Notes: generated by a model from the letters alone, not told the origin. Shown: positions 44,350-55,651, counted from the stretch's first letter. The stretch is 64,000 nucleotides of DNA from an uncultured Rhodospirillales bacterium (GCA_903927615.1 CAIYNU010000087.1:1-64000), one strand, 5' to 3'. Translations and numbers: made by a program.

Positions 44350-45159
44350 ATGATGCGCTGCCTGACGCTGTATTCTGAAGGGTCACACCGCTGGCTGCTG
44401 TTCGGGCAAGACACCGACGCCAGCCCGACGGTGATCGATACCAATCACCTGGCAGTCTGCGCCGACAATGCGGCCATGCTGCTGGACCCCGGCGGCATGG
44501 AGGTGTTTCCGGCGGTTCTGGGCGCCATGGTCCACCAGATCGACGTGGCAGCCGTGCAGCATGTGTTCCTGTCACACCAGGACCCGGACGTCGGCTCGGC
44601 GTTGCCGCTGTGGCGCCAGGTGGTGGCGCCAGGGGCGACCATTCACGCTCCGGCGTTGTGGACCCGCTACATCGCCCACTTCGATGCCGAGGCCGTGCTG
44701 ACGCCGATCGCCGACGAAGGCGGTGAGGTTGCCTTGAGCCCTTCGGTCAAGGTCCGCCTTTTGCCCGCCCACTATCTGCATTCCTCGGCGGCGTTCTGCG
44801 TCTACGACCCCCGCGCCCGCATCCTGTTCTCGGGCGACATCGGCGCCTCCCTGCTGCCGGCCGGGGCCGCCCGGGACATCTGGGTTCAAGACTTCGCCGG
44901 CCATATCCAATACATGAGCGGTTTCCACCGCCGCTACCTGGGATCAACCGAGGCCCGGGACGCCTGGATTGACAGCGTCATGCATCTGCCCATCGACATC
45001 CTGGTCCCCCAGCATGGCCTGGCGTTCCGGGGGCCGGACGTCATGCGCTTCCTCGACTGGCTATCCAGCTTGCCCATCGCCAGCGGCCTGGAGGCTTACC
45101 GCCGCACCCCCGGCCTCCCACCCGGGGCCTCCCGCCCCGTCCCCGCTTCCAAACGATAG
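44350..45159 (+). CDS. Diiron metallo-beta-lactamase-fold protein, ODP-like oxygen sensor candidate
   Basis: The 269-residue protein has the MBL fold of flavodiiron proteins without a flavodoxin domain. Candidate metal ligands are H76, D78, D80, H144, D163 and H222. The 76-to-144 and 144-to-163 distances equal those of flavodiiron H79, H147 and D166. The first motif reads SHQDPDVGS, so the usual glutamate is aspartate and the following histidine is valine. This is close to ODP, a diiron oxygen-binding protein that acts in chemotaxis in Treponema. It lies between two chemoreceptor-related genes, which supports the same use here. GAGGA precedes the ATG pair. Hydrolase activity is less likely. 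Confidence 0.82.
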   Translation: MMRCLTLYSEGSHRWLLFGQDTDASPTVIDTNHLAVCADNAAMLLDPGGMEVFPAVLGAMVHQIDVAAVQHVFLSHQDPDVGSALPLWRQVVAPGATIHAPALWTRYIAHFDAEAVLTPIADEGGEVALSPSVKVRLLPAHYLHSSAAFCVYDPRARILFSGDIGASLLPAGAARDIWVQDFAGHIQYMSGFHRRYLGSTEARDAWIDSVMHLPIDILVPQHGLAFRGPDVMRFLDWLSSLPIASGLEAYRRTPGLPPGASRPVPASKR

Positions 45160-45172
45160 CCCAGGAAAGTCC

Positions 45173-46210
45173 GTGGCCATGGCCGAACCGGAACGCATCG
45201 TTGAGTTGCTCCACGTCGTGGACGACGTCGCCGCCGAAAAAATCCGTACCATCAAGCAGGTTACGGCGGCGACCCGCACGCTGGCCCTGAATGCCCTGGT
45301 GGAATCCAACCGGGCCGGCGAAGCCGGGCGGGGCTTCGCCGTGGTCGCCAACGAGGTAAAAACCATCTCGACCCGCATCGCCGCCATCACCCACGAACTG
45401 GAAAGCGAACTTTCCAGCAATATTCGGGAATTGACGCACCTGGGCGAAGCCATGGTGACCCATGTCCGGGGCGCCCGGCTCGGTGACCTGTCGCTCAACA
45501 TGATCGAGATCATCGACCGCAATCTTTACGAGCGATCCTGTGACGTTCGCTGGTGGGCCACGGACTCGGCCGTGGTGGACTGCCTCCACACGCCCAGTGA
45601 TGGCGCCGCACATCACGCCTGCGCGCGACTTGGAGTCATTCTCGATTCCTACACCGTCTATCTTGACCTATGGGTCGCCGATGCCAAGGGCCGGGTGGTC
45701 GCCAATGGACGACCCGGTCGTTTTCCTCATGCCATGGGCACAGACGTCAGCAACGAGGCCTGGTTCCGCGAGGCCATGACCACCAAAGATGGTACTGACT
45801 TTGTCGTGTCCGACATTTCCATCAACGACGCCCTTGATCACAGCCAGGTTGCCACCTACTCCACCGCGATCCGTGACGGCGGCGAAACCAAAGGCCGACC
45901 GATCGGCGCGCTCGGCATTTTCTTTGACTGGCGCCCCCAATCGACCACCGTGGTCACCACCGTGCGCCTCACCGAGGAGGAAAGAAAGCGGTCGCGCTGC
46001 CTGCTGATTGACAGCAAAGGGCGGATTATTGCCGCATCGGACCAGCAGGGCGTGCTGCACGAGGTCTTCCATCTGGAAACCTCGGGAGCCACCATGGGGA
46101 ATTATGTGGACGACACCGGGAATCTGGTCGGCTTCGCCCTCACCCCCGGCTACGAAACCTATCGTGGCCTGGGCTGGTACGGCGTCATCATTCAGGAACC
46201 GGTGTCGTGA
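45173..46210 (+). CDS. Cytosolic chemotaxis transducer with C-terminal Cache domain
   Basis: The 345-residue protein has an unusual order. A short chemoreceptor signalling hairpin comes first (about 20-75, with ALNALVESNRAGEAGRGFAV and VANEVKTIS). A double-Cache-like sensor fills the rest (about 120-345), with YTVYLDLWVADAKGRVVAN and NEAWFREAM. There are no membrane segments, so the Cache domain would sense a cytosolic signal. GTG at 45173 is preferred, as AGGAAAG lies at ideal distance; ATG 45179 is the alternative. It follows the diiron MBL gene by 13 bases, so the two should be cotranslated. Proteins of this layout are, from memory, common in Rhodospirillales. Confidence 0.82.
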   Translation: MAMAEPERIVELLHVVDDVAAEKIRTIKQVTAATRTLALNALVESNRAGEAGRGFAVVANEVKTISTRIAAITHELESELSSNIRELTHLGEAMVTHVRGARLGDLSLNMIEIIDRNLYERSCDVRWWATDSAVVDCLHTPSDGAAHHACARLGVILDSYTVYLDLWVADAKGRVVANGRPGRFPHAMGTDVSNEAWFREAMTTKDGTDFVVSDISINDALDHSQVATYSTAIRDGGETKGRPIGALGIFFDWRPQSTTVVTTVRLTEEERKRSRCLLIDSKGRIIAASDQQGVLHEVFHLETSGATMGNYVDDTGNLVGFALTPGYETYRGLGWYGVIIQEPVS

Positions 46211-46253
46211 ACGGTTGGCGCCCCGTCACCGCACCATTCGGCCAGCGCCGGCT

Positions 46254-48485
<2,232 letters not shown>

Positions 48486-48824
48486 CAGGAGTCCTCCCCC
48501 AAAGCCGGGGCCGACGCCGAAAGCAGGCCGGGGACAAGCGCAGGCAGGTCGGACGGGAGGACAGGCGGACGGTGGGACATGGCGGCGGGCGGTTCTCGAA
48601 AAAGCTCGGGTGTGCTGCTGGTTAGCATAGCGCCGCGGACGGTGGCACTGCTAACCCAAAGCAGCCATCACCCGAACGACACCCCGGGGCCCGGCCGGTC
48701 CCGACCGCCAGCCCCGGCCTGCTCTTGACCCGCCGACGCCGTTTCCCCAATTCTTGACCACCAGTGACACCCGGTAACGGCGGGTGTTGTGATAAGGTCT
48801 GTCCGGATGAGGTCGGAGGCGGTG
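48486..48824. other. Divergent intergenic region, glgX and Deg protease gene
   Basis: These 339 bases must contain promoters for both directions. A small CACCCG/CGGGTG inverted repeat around 48768-48787 lies 40-60 bases before the protease start and could be an operator. A TTGACC near 48755 has no good partner -10 box. No gene is seen. Confidence 0.35.
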
Positions 48825-49931
48825 ATGCGGCAGTGCGAAGCGAGCATGGCGGGACGGTCGGTGTTAAGGTGTCTGTTGGGCGCGGTCGCCCTGGCCGCGA
48901 CCGGCCTGACCGCGATGCCGGCGCGGGCGACCCTGCCGATCGGCGCCGACGGCACCACCATTGCGCCGATGCTGGATCAGGTGACGCCGGCGGTGGTGAA
49001 CATTGCGGTCCGTTCGCACACCACGTTGCACAATCCGCTGCTGCAAGACCCGTTCTTCCGGCAGTTCTTCGACCTGCCCGACGTTCCCGAACGGCGTGAG
49101 CAGATGAGCGCCGGTTCGGGCGTGATCATCGACGCCGCCGGTGGCCTGGTGGTCACCAACAATCATGTGGTTCGGGACGCCGACGACATCGTGGTCACAC
49201 TGAAGGACCGCCGCCGGTTCAAGGCCCGGCTGGTGGGGGCCGACGCGGGAACCGACGTGGCGCTGTTGCGCATCACCGCCGACCATCTGACGGCGCTCCC
49301 CATCGGCAACTCCGATACCGTGCGGGTCGGCGACTTCGTGGCCGCCATCGGCAACCCGTTTGGCCTGGGTCAGACCGTGACCTCGGGCATCGTCAGCGCG
49401 CTGGGGCGCAGCGGCCTCAAGATCGAAGGCTACGAAGACTTCATCCAAACCGACGCGTCCATCAATCCCGGCAATTCCGGCGGCGCGCTGGTCAATTTTC
49501 AGGGCCAGTTGATCGGCCTCAACACCGCCATCATCGGACCCTCCGGCGGCAATGTCGGCATCGGCTTCGCCGTGCCGTCCAGTATGATCAAAGCGGTGGT
49601 ACGGCAACTGGCGGACTATGGCGAGGTGCGGCGCGGCCGGTTGGGGATCGAAGTCCAGGACCTGACGCCGGAACTGGCCGATTCGTTCGATTTCTCCCTC
49701 GCCAAAGCCGCCCCCGACGGCGCGCTGGTCGCCAAGGTCCTGGCCGGCTCCCCGGCTGCCCAAGCCGGTCTCAAGACCGGCGACGTGGTGGTCGGACTCG
49801 ACGGCTCCCCGATCCACAGCGCCGCCGAACTTCGCAACCGAATCGGTTTGATGACCGTCGGCGCGGATGTGACATTGGACGCCCTCCGTCACGGCGAGCA
49901 TGTGACAATCATGGTGCGCATCGGTCATTAG
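48825..49931 (+). CDS. Periplasmic serine endoprotease, DegP/DegS/HtrA family, one PDZ domain
   Basis: The 368-residue protease has an export signal (about residues 8-35, ending MPARA). The trypsin-like catalytic triad is visible as histidine in NNHVV, aspartate in GTDVALLRI and serine in NPGNSGGAL. A single C-terminal PDZ domain follows (about 275-368). One PDZ suggests a DegS-like or short HtrA protein rather than DegP/DegQ, which carry two. The ATG at 48825 is chosen because GGAGG lies five bases upstream; earlier in-frame ATGs (48789, 48807) lack this. It degrades or monitors misfolded envelope proteins. The DUF58 gene follows after 26 bases. Confidence 0.92.
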   Translation: MRQCEASMAGRSVLRCLLGAVALAATGLTAMPARATLPIGADGTTIAPMLDQVTPAVVNIAVRSHTTLHNPLLQDPFFRQFFDLPDVPERREQMSAGSGVIIDAAGGLVVTNNHVVRDADDIVVTLKDRRRFKARLVGADAGTDVALLRITADHLTALPIGNSDTVRVGDFVAAIGNPFGLGQTVTSGIVSALGRSGLKIEGYEDFIQTDASINPGNSGGALVNFQGQLIGLNTAIIGPSGGNVGIGFAVPSSMIKAVVRQLADYGEVRRGRLGIEVQDLTPELADSFDFSLAKAAPDGALVAKVLAGSPAAQAGLKTGDVVVGLDGSPIHSAAELRNRIGLMTVGADVTLDALRHGEHVTIMVRIGH

Positions 49932-49957
49932 CGTCCGACAGGGAAAGCACAGCGCAA

Positions 49958-50863
49958 ATGCCCCGAAGCCCTAACGCAGCCCAAGCCCTGCTGGTGCGCC
50001 ATCGCTCGGAAAGTCTGGCGGCGCAACTGCCGCCGCTCCTGGTGGCGGCCAACCGGGTTGCCGGCACCCTCTGTCAGGGGGCGCACGGGCGGCGCCGGGT
50101 CGGCAGCGGGGAAACCTTCTGGCAGTTCCGCCGCTACCAGACCGGCGACAGTGCCGCCCTGATCGACTGGCGCCAGTCGGCCAAGTCGCACCCCCTGTTC
50201 GTGCGCGAAACCGAGTGGGAGGCGGCCCAGAGCCTCTGGCTCTGGGCCGATCGCTCGGAATCGATGGCCTACCGCTCACCGGGCGCCCCAGCCAGCAAGC
50301 GCGACCGCGCCGATCTGTTGCTGCTGGCGTTGGCGGTGCTGCTGGTCCGGGGCGGCGAACGGGTGGCGCTGCTGGACCGGCATGACCGGCCGGAAGCCGG
50401 CAAACACACCCTCATCCGCCTGGCCGAGCGATTGACCGCCCCGCCCCGGGAGAGCGAGCGGTCCCGCGGCCTGCCCTCCCCCCAACTTCTGCCCCGTCAC
50501 GCCCAGGTGGTGTTGATCGGCGACCTGCTGTCGCCGCTTCCCGAGATTCAGGCGACGGTCGCGTATTTCACCGGCCAGGGCGTCCGCGGCCACCTGCTCC
50601 AGGTGCTCGATCCCGCCGAGGAAACCCTGCCGTTCACCGGTCGGGTGGCGTTCAGCGGCTTTGAAGGCGAGTCAACCCTGCTGGTGCCGCGAGTCGAGAC
50701 CATTCGCCCCGCCTATCTCGAGCGCCTGGCCTGCCATCGCAACGGCCTGGCCGCCCTGGCCCGAGCCGCCGGCTGGACCTTCGCCAGCCACCGCACCGAC
50801 CGACCGCCCCAAACCGCCCTGCTGGCGCTGTTCGGGGCGCTGGGCCTGACGGCCGGGGCGTAA
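49958..50863 (+). CDS. DUF58 domain protein
   Basis: The 301-residue protein has the DUF58 core: HGRRRVGSGETFWQFRRYQTGD (residues about 43-64, shown to 20 as GRRRVGSGETFWQFRRYQTG), then DWRQSAKSHPLFVRETEWE, and a von Willebrand-like region with WADRSESM. Such proteins usually occur with a MoxR-type AAA+ ATPase and further vWA or DUF4159 genes and act in envelope or metal-cofactor maturation. None of those partners is adjacent; it follows the Deg protease by 26 bases. Function is unknown beyond the family. Confidence 0.85.
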   Translation: MPRSPNAAQALLVRHRSESLAAQLPPLLVAANRVAGTLCQGAHGRRRVGSGETFWQFRRYQTGDSAALIDWRQSAKSHPLFVRETEWEAAQSLWLWADRSESMAYRSPGAPASKRDRADLLLLALAVLLVRGGERVALLDRHDRPEAGKHTLIRLAERLTAPPRESERSRGLPSPQLLPRHAQVVLIGDLLSPLPEIQATVAYFTGQGVRGHLLQVLDPAEETLPFTGRVAFSGFEGESTLLVPRVETIRPAYLERLACHRNGLAALARAAGWTFASHRTDRPPQTALLALFGALGLTAGA

Positions 50864-51134
50864 CGCGACCGCCCCGGGGCCGCCCCCCGGTTTCTCACAA
50901 CATCCTGATACCTATTACCTATGGCTTTTCCAGACCATCGGCGGTTTTTGAGCAGAGCGAATGCCGATCCAAAAGACGCCGGCCGCATCGTGGCACGATT
51001 ACGTTCGCTGACAGGGATCACAGCCGCCTACGTGAAGGCGGACACGGCGCCGGCCCGAACACTGGAAGCCAAACCCATCACGAGTGGCGGATTCGGGCCA
51101 CGTCGAGTCGCTACTCGGTAGTTTTTGACAGGCT

Positions 51135-53117
51135 TTAGTCAGTCCAGACACCTTGACCGGATACACCCGGCAGCAGGATGCTGACGCAGGTCCCGATACC
51201 CGCTTCACTTTCGATCCGTACCCGGCCACCATGCAACTCGGTCAATGCCTTGACCAGAGCCATGCCCAGGCCGGTACCGCCTTCGGCATGGGCGTAGCGG
51301 TTGTCGAGTTGTTCGAAGGGCCGCATGATCCGCTCGATCTGACTGTGGGGGATGCCGACGCCGGTATCGTTGACGCACAGCACCACGTCGCCATCGAGGG
51401 TCCGGACCGCACTCAGCGTGACGGTGCCGCCGGGCGGCGTGAATTTGATGGCATTGGTCAGCAGATTGAACAGGATTTGTTTGACCGCGCGCTCGTCGGC
51501 GACCAGTTCCGGCACCGGACTGGCGAGGTCAAGCCGGAGATCAATACCGCGGCCTTGTGCCCGGCGGTGAACCAGGCGCATGGCGCCGGCCAGAAACACG
51601 GCGAGGTCCAGCGAACAAAACTCCAGCGCCATCCGCCCGGCCTCAATTTTTGATAAATCCAAAATATCATTGATCAGACTCAGCAAATGTTCGCCACAGG
51701 CATGAATGTCACTGGCATATTCGACATAACGGCTATTCGATACCGGGCCGCACAATTGATCCTTGATGATTTCCGAGAAACCCAGGACCGCATTCAGGGG
51801 CGTTCGCAGTTCGTGACTCATGGTGACCAGGAACTGGGATTTCATCCGATTGGCCTGTTGCGCGGCCACCGTCGCGTTGTGCAACTCCTGCATCAAGTGC
51901 CGACGTTCGGTGATGTCTTCGACAACCCAGATGGTACCCTGACCAGGGTTGGCGGCATCGATCATCCGCCCCTTCAGAAAACACCAGATCACCCGCCCAT
52001 CGCGATTGCGCAGAGGCAGTTCCTCTTCGTAGCACTCGCCGCGCGCCATGACGGGGTGCGCACACCGGTCAAGATCGAGAAAACCCGGTTCCGATTCGGT
52101 GAGCGCCCGTAACGACAGGCCGATCACCTCACCGGGCAACAGGCCGAAAATTTCGCAGAATCGGTGATTGGCCCTGCGAATCCGCCATTCCTTAACGAAG
52201 ACGATACCGGTTGTCGCGTGCTCGATGATCAATTCCTGTTCAACCAGCATGCGGGCCAACCGCTCTTCGGACCGCCGGAGCCGGGTCATGTGCTCGGTCA
52301 AAGCCCGCTCCGCCACCTTGCGGTCGCTGATATCCAGGATGGCCCCGATCAGGCCCCCCAAACGGCCGGCCGGGTCGGTAAAAACCGACTTGTAAAACAC
52401 CACCTCGGCCTCGTCGCCCATGGGCCGCCGGATCGCCGCCTCGTAGACTTGGCGCCCGCCGGTCGCCAGCAGAGCGGAATCGGCCTGGTGGTAGATGGCG
52501 GCCAGAGCCGTCGGTGCAATCTCGAACACGGTATGGCCGATGAAGTCGGCGACCGGACGGCCGTGAAATTCGCCGAACGCCCGGTTGCAAAAGATGTAGC
52601 GACCTTCGGGAGATTTAATGAAGATCGGCACCGGCACCGCATCGATGACGGTCTGGAACCAGTCGCCCCCCACGTCCCGCCTGGCTTTTCCGAGCATCGC
52701 CAACTCCAGGCGACACAACAAGCGCGCCGGTTGCACGCCACGGTCATAAAGGGGCGTCACCTGCCAGTGCGGGCCTTCGGGGCAATTCCGATCCGTCGGG
52801 ACCGCCGTCGGCAGACCGGTGACCAGGCTCCGCTGTAATCCCGCAATCAACGGCTGCAACAATGCCGGGTGTATCGGCGCATCGGCGAGGGGACGGCCGG
52901 TGACCTCGGGCGCAAGACCGAAAGCGGTCGCCACCGCCGGCGAAATGGCCGCCAGAATCAAGGCGCCAGTCGGCGCCAGCTCGGCCACGATGACGATGTC
53001 GCCTTCAACCGTCAGCATCGGCATCACCAACCCGTCACACTCTGGGGCACGGCCGATGGCGCTGGACGGCTTCTCGCGGTCCGCTGGGGATTGATGATCA
53101 TCACCGGAGTCACTCAC
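51135..53117 (-). CDS. Cytosolic PAS-domain sensor histidine kinase
   Basis: The 660-residue kinase has no membrane segment. A possible PAS-like region (about 32-141) is followed by two clear PAS domains (about 151-266 and 294-406; the first has VIDAVPVPIFIKSPEGRY). The dimerisation/phosphotransfer domain follows with H435 in MSHELRTPLNAVLG, and the HATPase domain has NLLTNAIKFTP, DTGVGI and GGTGLGMALV. There is no receiver domain. The frame extends to a TTG at 53189, but the GTG at 53117 has AAGGA eight bases upstream and begins VSDSGDDHQ. A divergent LuxO-like regulator lies 1 kb away and could be its partner, though a separate phosphorelay is possible. Confidence 0.88.
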   Translation of the reverse strand: MSDSGDDHQSPADREKPSSAIGRAPECDGLVMPMLTVEGDIVIVAELAPTGALILAAISPAVATAFGLAPEVTGRPLADAPIHPALLQPLIAGLQRSLVTGLPTAVPTDRNCPEGPHWQVTPLYDRGVQPARLLCRLELAMLGKARRDVGGDWFQTVIDAVPVPIFIKSPEGRYIFCNRAFGEFHGRPVADFIGHTVFEIAPTALAAIYHQADSALLATGGRQVYEAAIRRPMGDEAEVVFYKSVFTDPAGRLGGLIGAILDISDRKVAERALTEHMTRLRRSEERLARMLVEQELIIEHATTGIVFVKEWRIRRANHRFCEIFGLLPGEVIGLSLRALTESEPGFLDLDRCAHPVMARGECYEEELPLRNRDGRVIWCFLKGRMIDAANPGQGTIWVVEDITERRHLMQELHNATVAAQQANRMKSQFLVTMSHELRTPLNAVLGFSEIIKDQLCGPVSNSRYVEYASDIHACGEHLLSLINDILDLSKIEAGRMALEFCSLDLAVFLAGAMRLVHRRAQGRGIDLRLDLASPVPELVADERAVKQILFNLLTNAIKFTPPGGTVTLSAVRTLDGDVVLCVNDTGVGIPHSQIERIMRPFEQLDNRYAHAEGGTGLGMALVKALTELHGGRVRIESEAGIGTCVSILLPGVSGQGVWTD

Positions 53118-53362
53118 CGAGACGGTCCTTGGGCGCTGCTTCGCTCCTGCAAAAATTCCCTTTGAATTCTTGCAACTTAACTTAGACAATGAAGAACCGC
53201 CCGTCCATCATCAAGTAGCGGCAAGCCGACCCAGAGCATCGGCCTCGGCCCACCGCATCCCCGGGTGGGTGGAGGCGTGCGCTACGGTATTTCCTCCTGA
53301 AATCGAAGAGATTGAGCGTTTATTCCTAGCATTCCGGCAGGCGGCTGTGAGACAATGCCGCC

Positions 53363-54001
53363 ATGCTGAGACACGATGACATCTGGCGGGCGATTGATCG
53401 GTTGGCTCTGGCAAAGGGCCTGTCGGTTTCCGGATTGGCCAAGCTGGCGGGCCTGGATCCCACCACCTTCAATCGAAGCAAGCGCGCCACCGACAATGGA
53501 AAGTTGCGATGGCCGTCAACCGAAAGCATTTCCAAGGTTCTGGAGGCAACCGGAACCTCTCTGGCCGAATTCGTGGCGCTGGTTGGCGCCATCCCGAACC
53601 CGATCAGAACGCCCGTCCAGCGGATTCCGGTAATCGGTTATGCTCAGGCCGGCGACTCAGGCTACTTTGACGACGGAGGCTTTCCGGTAGGGCACGGTTG
53701 GGACCAACTGTTGTTTCCCGACATTGGCGACCCGCAAGCCTATGCCCTGGAGATCAGCGGCGACAGCATGGAACCGGTCTACCGCGACGGCGACCGCATC
53801 GTCGTTTCACCGGGCGCCAATATTCGGCGGGGCGACCGGGTGGTGGTCCGGAGCGTGGCGGGCGAGGTGCTGGCGAAGCAATTGATGCGCGAGACCGCGA
53901 CCCGAATCGAGCTTAAATCGATCAACCCGGCTCACCCTGACCGCGTCTTCCTGAAAGGCGACGTAGCCTGGATGGCCCGGATCATCTGGGCCAGCCAGTA
54001 G
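53363..54001 (+). CDS. S24-family HTH transcriptional regulator (LexA/CI-like)
   Basis: The 212-residue protein combines an N-terminal helix-turn-helix (about 1-72, KGLSVSGLAKLAGLDPTTFN) with a C-terminal S24 peptidase-like domain. The catalytic serine is in ISGDSMEPVYRDGD (about 131-144), and the lysine is in EVLAKQLMRE about 38 residues later. Such proteins are repressors that may self-cleave during stress, like LexA or phage CI; in alphaproteobacteria many occur outside prophages. The usual Ala-Gly cleavage site may be AQAGD at about 95-99. No phage genes surround it. Its target is unknown, but it sits in the divergent region between the kinase and the LuxO-like regulator. Confidence 0.88.
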   Translation: MLRHDDIWRAIDRLALAKGLSVSGLAKLAGLDPTTFNRSKRATDNGKLRWPSTESISKVLEATGTSLAEFVALVGAIPNPIRTPVQRIPVIGYAQAGDSGYFDDGGFPVGHGWDQLLFPDIGDPQAYALEISGDSMEPVYRDGDRIVVSPGANIRRGDRVVVRSVAGEVLAKQLMRETATRIELKSINPAHPDRVFLKGDVAWMARIIWASQ

Positions 54002-54119
54002 CCCGTAAAAAAAAATCGGTTCAAGCGGTGCGGCCGATCGCCTATGCTGAAGTCGGCGTGCCCGTTCCCTGGGTCCGCCGCCGGGGCCGAACCGGCACCC
54101 ATGCCATCGGACGAATCCC

Positions 54120-55541
54120 ATGAGCGGCCCACACGTCATCAATATTCTTCTCATCGAAGATACCGTGCCGCTCGCTCGGGTCTATACCGAGTACATGCGT
54201 TCGGAGTCGTACCACGTCATTCATGTGGAAACCGGGGCTGCGGCACTGACCGCGCTGGCGGATGCGGTTCCCGACGCCGTGGTGCTGGACCTCAAACTCC
54301 CGGACATGGACGGGCTGGATATCCTCCGCCACATCCGCGAACAGGCGCCCGACACCTCGGTGGTGGTGATCACCGCCCACGGCTCAGTCAATACCGCCGT
54401 CGAAGCCATGCGTCAGGGGGCTTTCGACTTCATCGTCAAGCCGTTCAATGCCACCCGGCTCAACGTCACCCTGCGCAACGCGCTGGAGCGCAAGCAACTG
54501 ACCCGAACCGTGGAGGTTCTGCGCAAGACTCTCGACCGGGACCGCTTCCACGACTTCATCGGCGCGTCGGCCGAGATGCAGGCGGTCTACCGCACCATCG
54601 AAAGCGTGGCGCCCAGCAAGGCCAGCGTCTTCATCACCGGCGAAAGCGGCACCGGCAAGGAACTGGCCGCCGACGCCATTCATCGGGCCAGCCCGCGCCG
54701 CGGCCGGGCGTTCATTGCCCTCAACTGTGCGGCGATTCCCAAGGACCTGCTGGAAAGCGAAATCTTCGGCCACGTCAAGGGCGCCTTCACCGGCGCCACC
54801 GCCGACCGGGTGGGTGCGGCCCAGGCCGCCGATGGCGGCACCCTGTTCCTGGACGAAATCTGCGAGATGGCGTTGGATATCCAGGTCAAGCTGTTGCGGT
54901 TCATTCAGACCGGCACGGTCCAACCAGTGGGCGGCTCGAGGGTGGACAAGGTCGATGTCCGCTTCGTGTGCGCCACCAACCGCGATCCGCTGGCCGAAGC
55001 CGAAGCCGGCCGCTTCCGGGAGGACCTCTATTACCGGCTGCATGTGGTGCCGCTGCACCTGCCGCCCTTACGCGACCGCGAAGACGACGCGGTGCTGATC
55101 GCCCGCGCCTTTCTCAAGGATTACGCCGCCGAGGAGGGCCGGAGTTTTGTCGGCTTCAGCCCCGAGGTCGAAGCCGTATTCCGCGCCTATGACTGGCCGG
55201 GCAATGTCCGCCAACTCCAGAACGTGGTCCGCAACGTGGTGGTGCTCCACGACGGCCCGCTGGTCGAACCCGCGATGTTGCCGGAACCCCTCAAGTCCCG
55301 GGCCAAAGACAGTGTCGCCACCTCGCCGGCAACAGCGGTCCGAATCGGCGCGACGGCGACCGAGAGCGGCGGCGGCATCTCGATCCGGCCGCTCTGGCTG
55401 GTGGAAAAAGAGATCATCCAGGAAGCCCTGCGCCAGTGCGACGACGACGTGCCCAAGGCCGCGACCCTGCTGGAAATCAGCCCGTCCACGATCTACCGGA
55501 AGCTTCAGCAGTGGAAGGCCGAGGGAGCGGGCAAGCGGTAA
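54120..55541 (+). CDS. Sigma54-dependent response regulator, LuxO-like (NtrC family)
   Basis: The 473-residue activator has a receiver domain with the phosphorylation site D57 ([13 protein letters not shown]) and K at FIVKPF. The AAA+ domain (about 150-385) shows Walker A GESGTGKE, the sigma54-contact loop GAFTGAT and [10 protein letters not shown] Fis-type helix-turn-helix lies at the end (about 430-465). The AAA segment, such as [20 protein letters not shown], is very close to Vibrio LuxO. When phosphorylated it would drive transcription by sigma54 RNA polymerase. No LuxU or small quorum-regulatory RNA gene was recognised nearby. A near-perfect 18-bp hairpin begins at its stop codon. Confidence 0.92.
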   Translation: MSGPHVINILLIEDTVPLARVYTEYMRSESYHVIHVETGAAALTALADAVPDAVVLDLKLPDMDGLDILRHIREQAPDTSVVVITAHGSVNTAVEAMRQGAFDFIVKPFNATRLNVTLRNALERKQLTRTVEVLRKTLDRDRFHDFIGASAEMQAVYRTIESVAPSKASVFITGESGTGKELAADAIHRASPRRGRAFIALNCAAIPKDLLESEIFGHVKGAFTGATADRVGAAQAADGGTLFLDEICEMALDIQVKLLRFIQTGTVQPVGGSRVDKVDVRFVCATNRDPLAEAEAGRFREDLYYRLHVVPLHLPPLRDREDDAVLIARAFLKDYAAEEGRSFVGFSPEVEAVFRAYDWPGNVRQLQNVVRNVVVLHDGPLVEPAMLPEPLKSRAKDSVATSPATAVRIGATATESGGGISIRPLWLVEKEIIQEALRQCDDDVPKAATLLEISPSTIYRKLQQWKAEGAGKR

Positions 55542-55651
55542 TACCAGTTCCCGATGAGCCCAACTCAGCGGGAACTGGTATCGGCGGCGACTGCCGCCGC
55601 GCCGCTCGTGCGGCGTCCCGCTGATAGGTTCCTATCAGCGGGAACTGGTAT
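55541..55651. repeat. REP-like palindromic element pair, also terminator
   Basis: The first palindrome pairs 55541-55558 with 55564-55581 over 18 bases with one mismatch and a five-base loop; it includes the last base of the preceding stop codon. The second pairs 55616-55628 with 55631-55643 perfectly. The 17-base sequence TCAGCGGGAACTGGTAT ends both (55565-55581 and 55635-55651), at a 70-base interval. GC-rich dyads lie between. The layout resembles a bipartite extragenic palindrome (REP/BIME) or a small non-autonomous element; the first hairpin would also act as terminator. Confidence 0.75.

Noticed and set aside
50921-51121. 66-codon plus-strand frame after the DUF58 gene
   Set aside because: No ribosome binding site, low-complexity end and no similarity; treated as intergenic.
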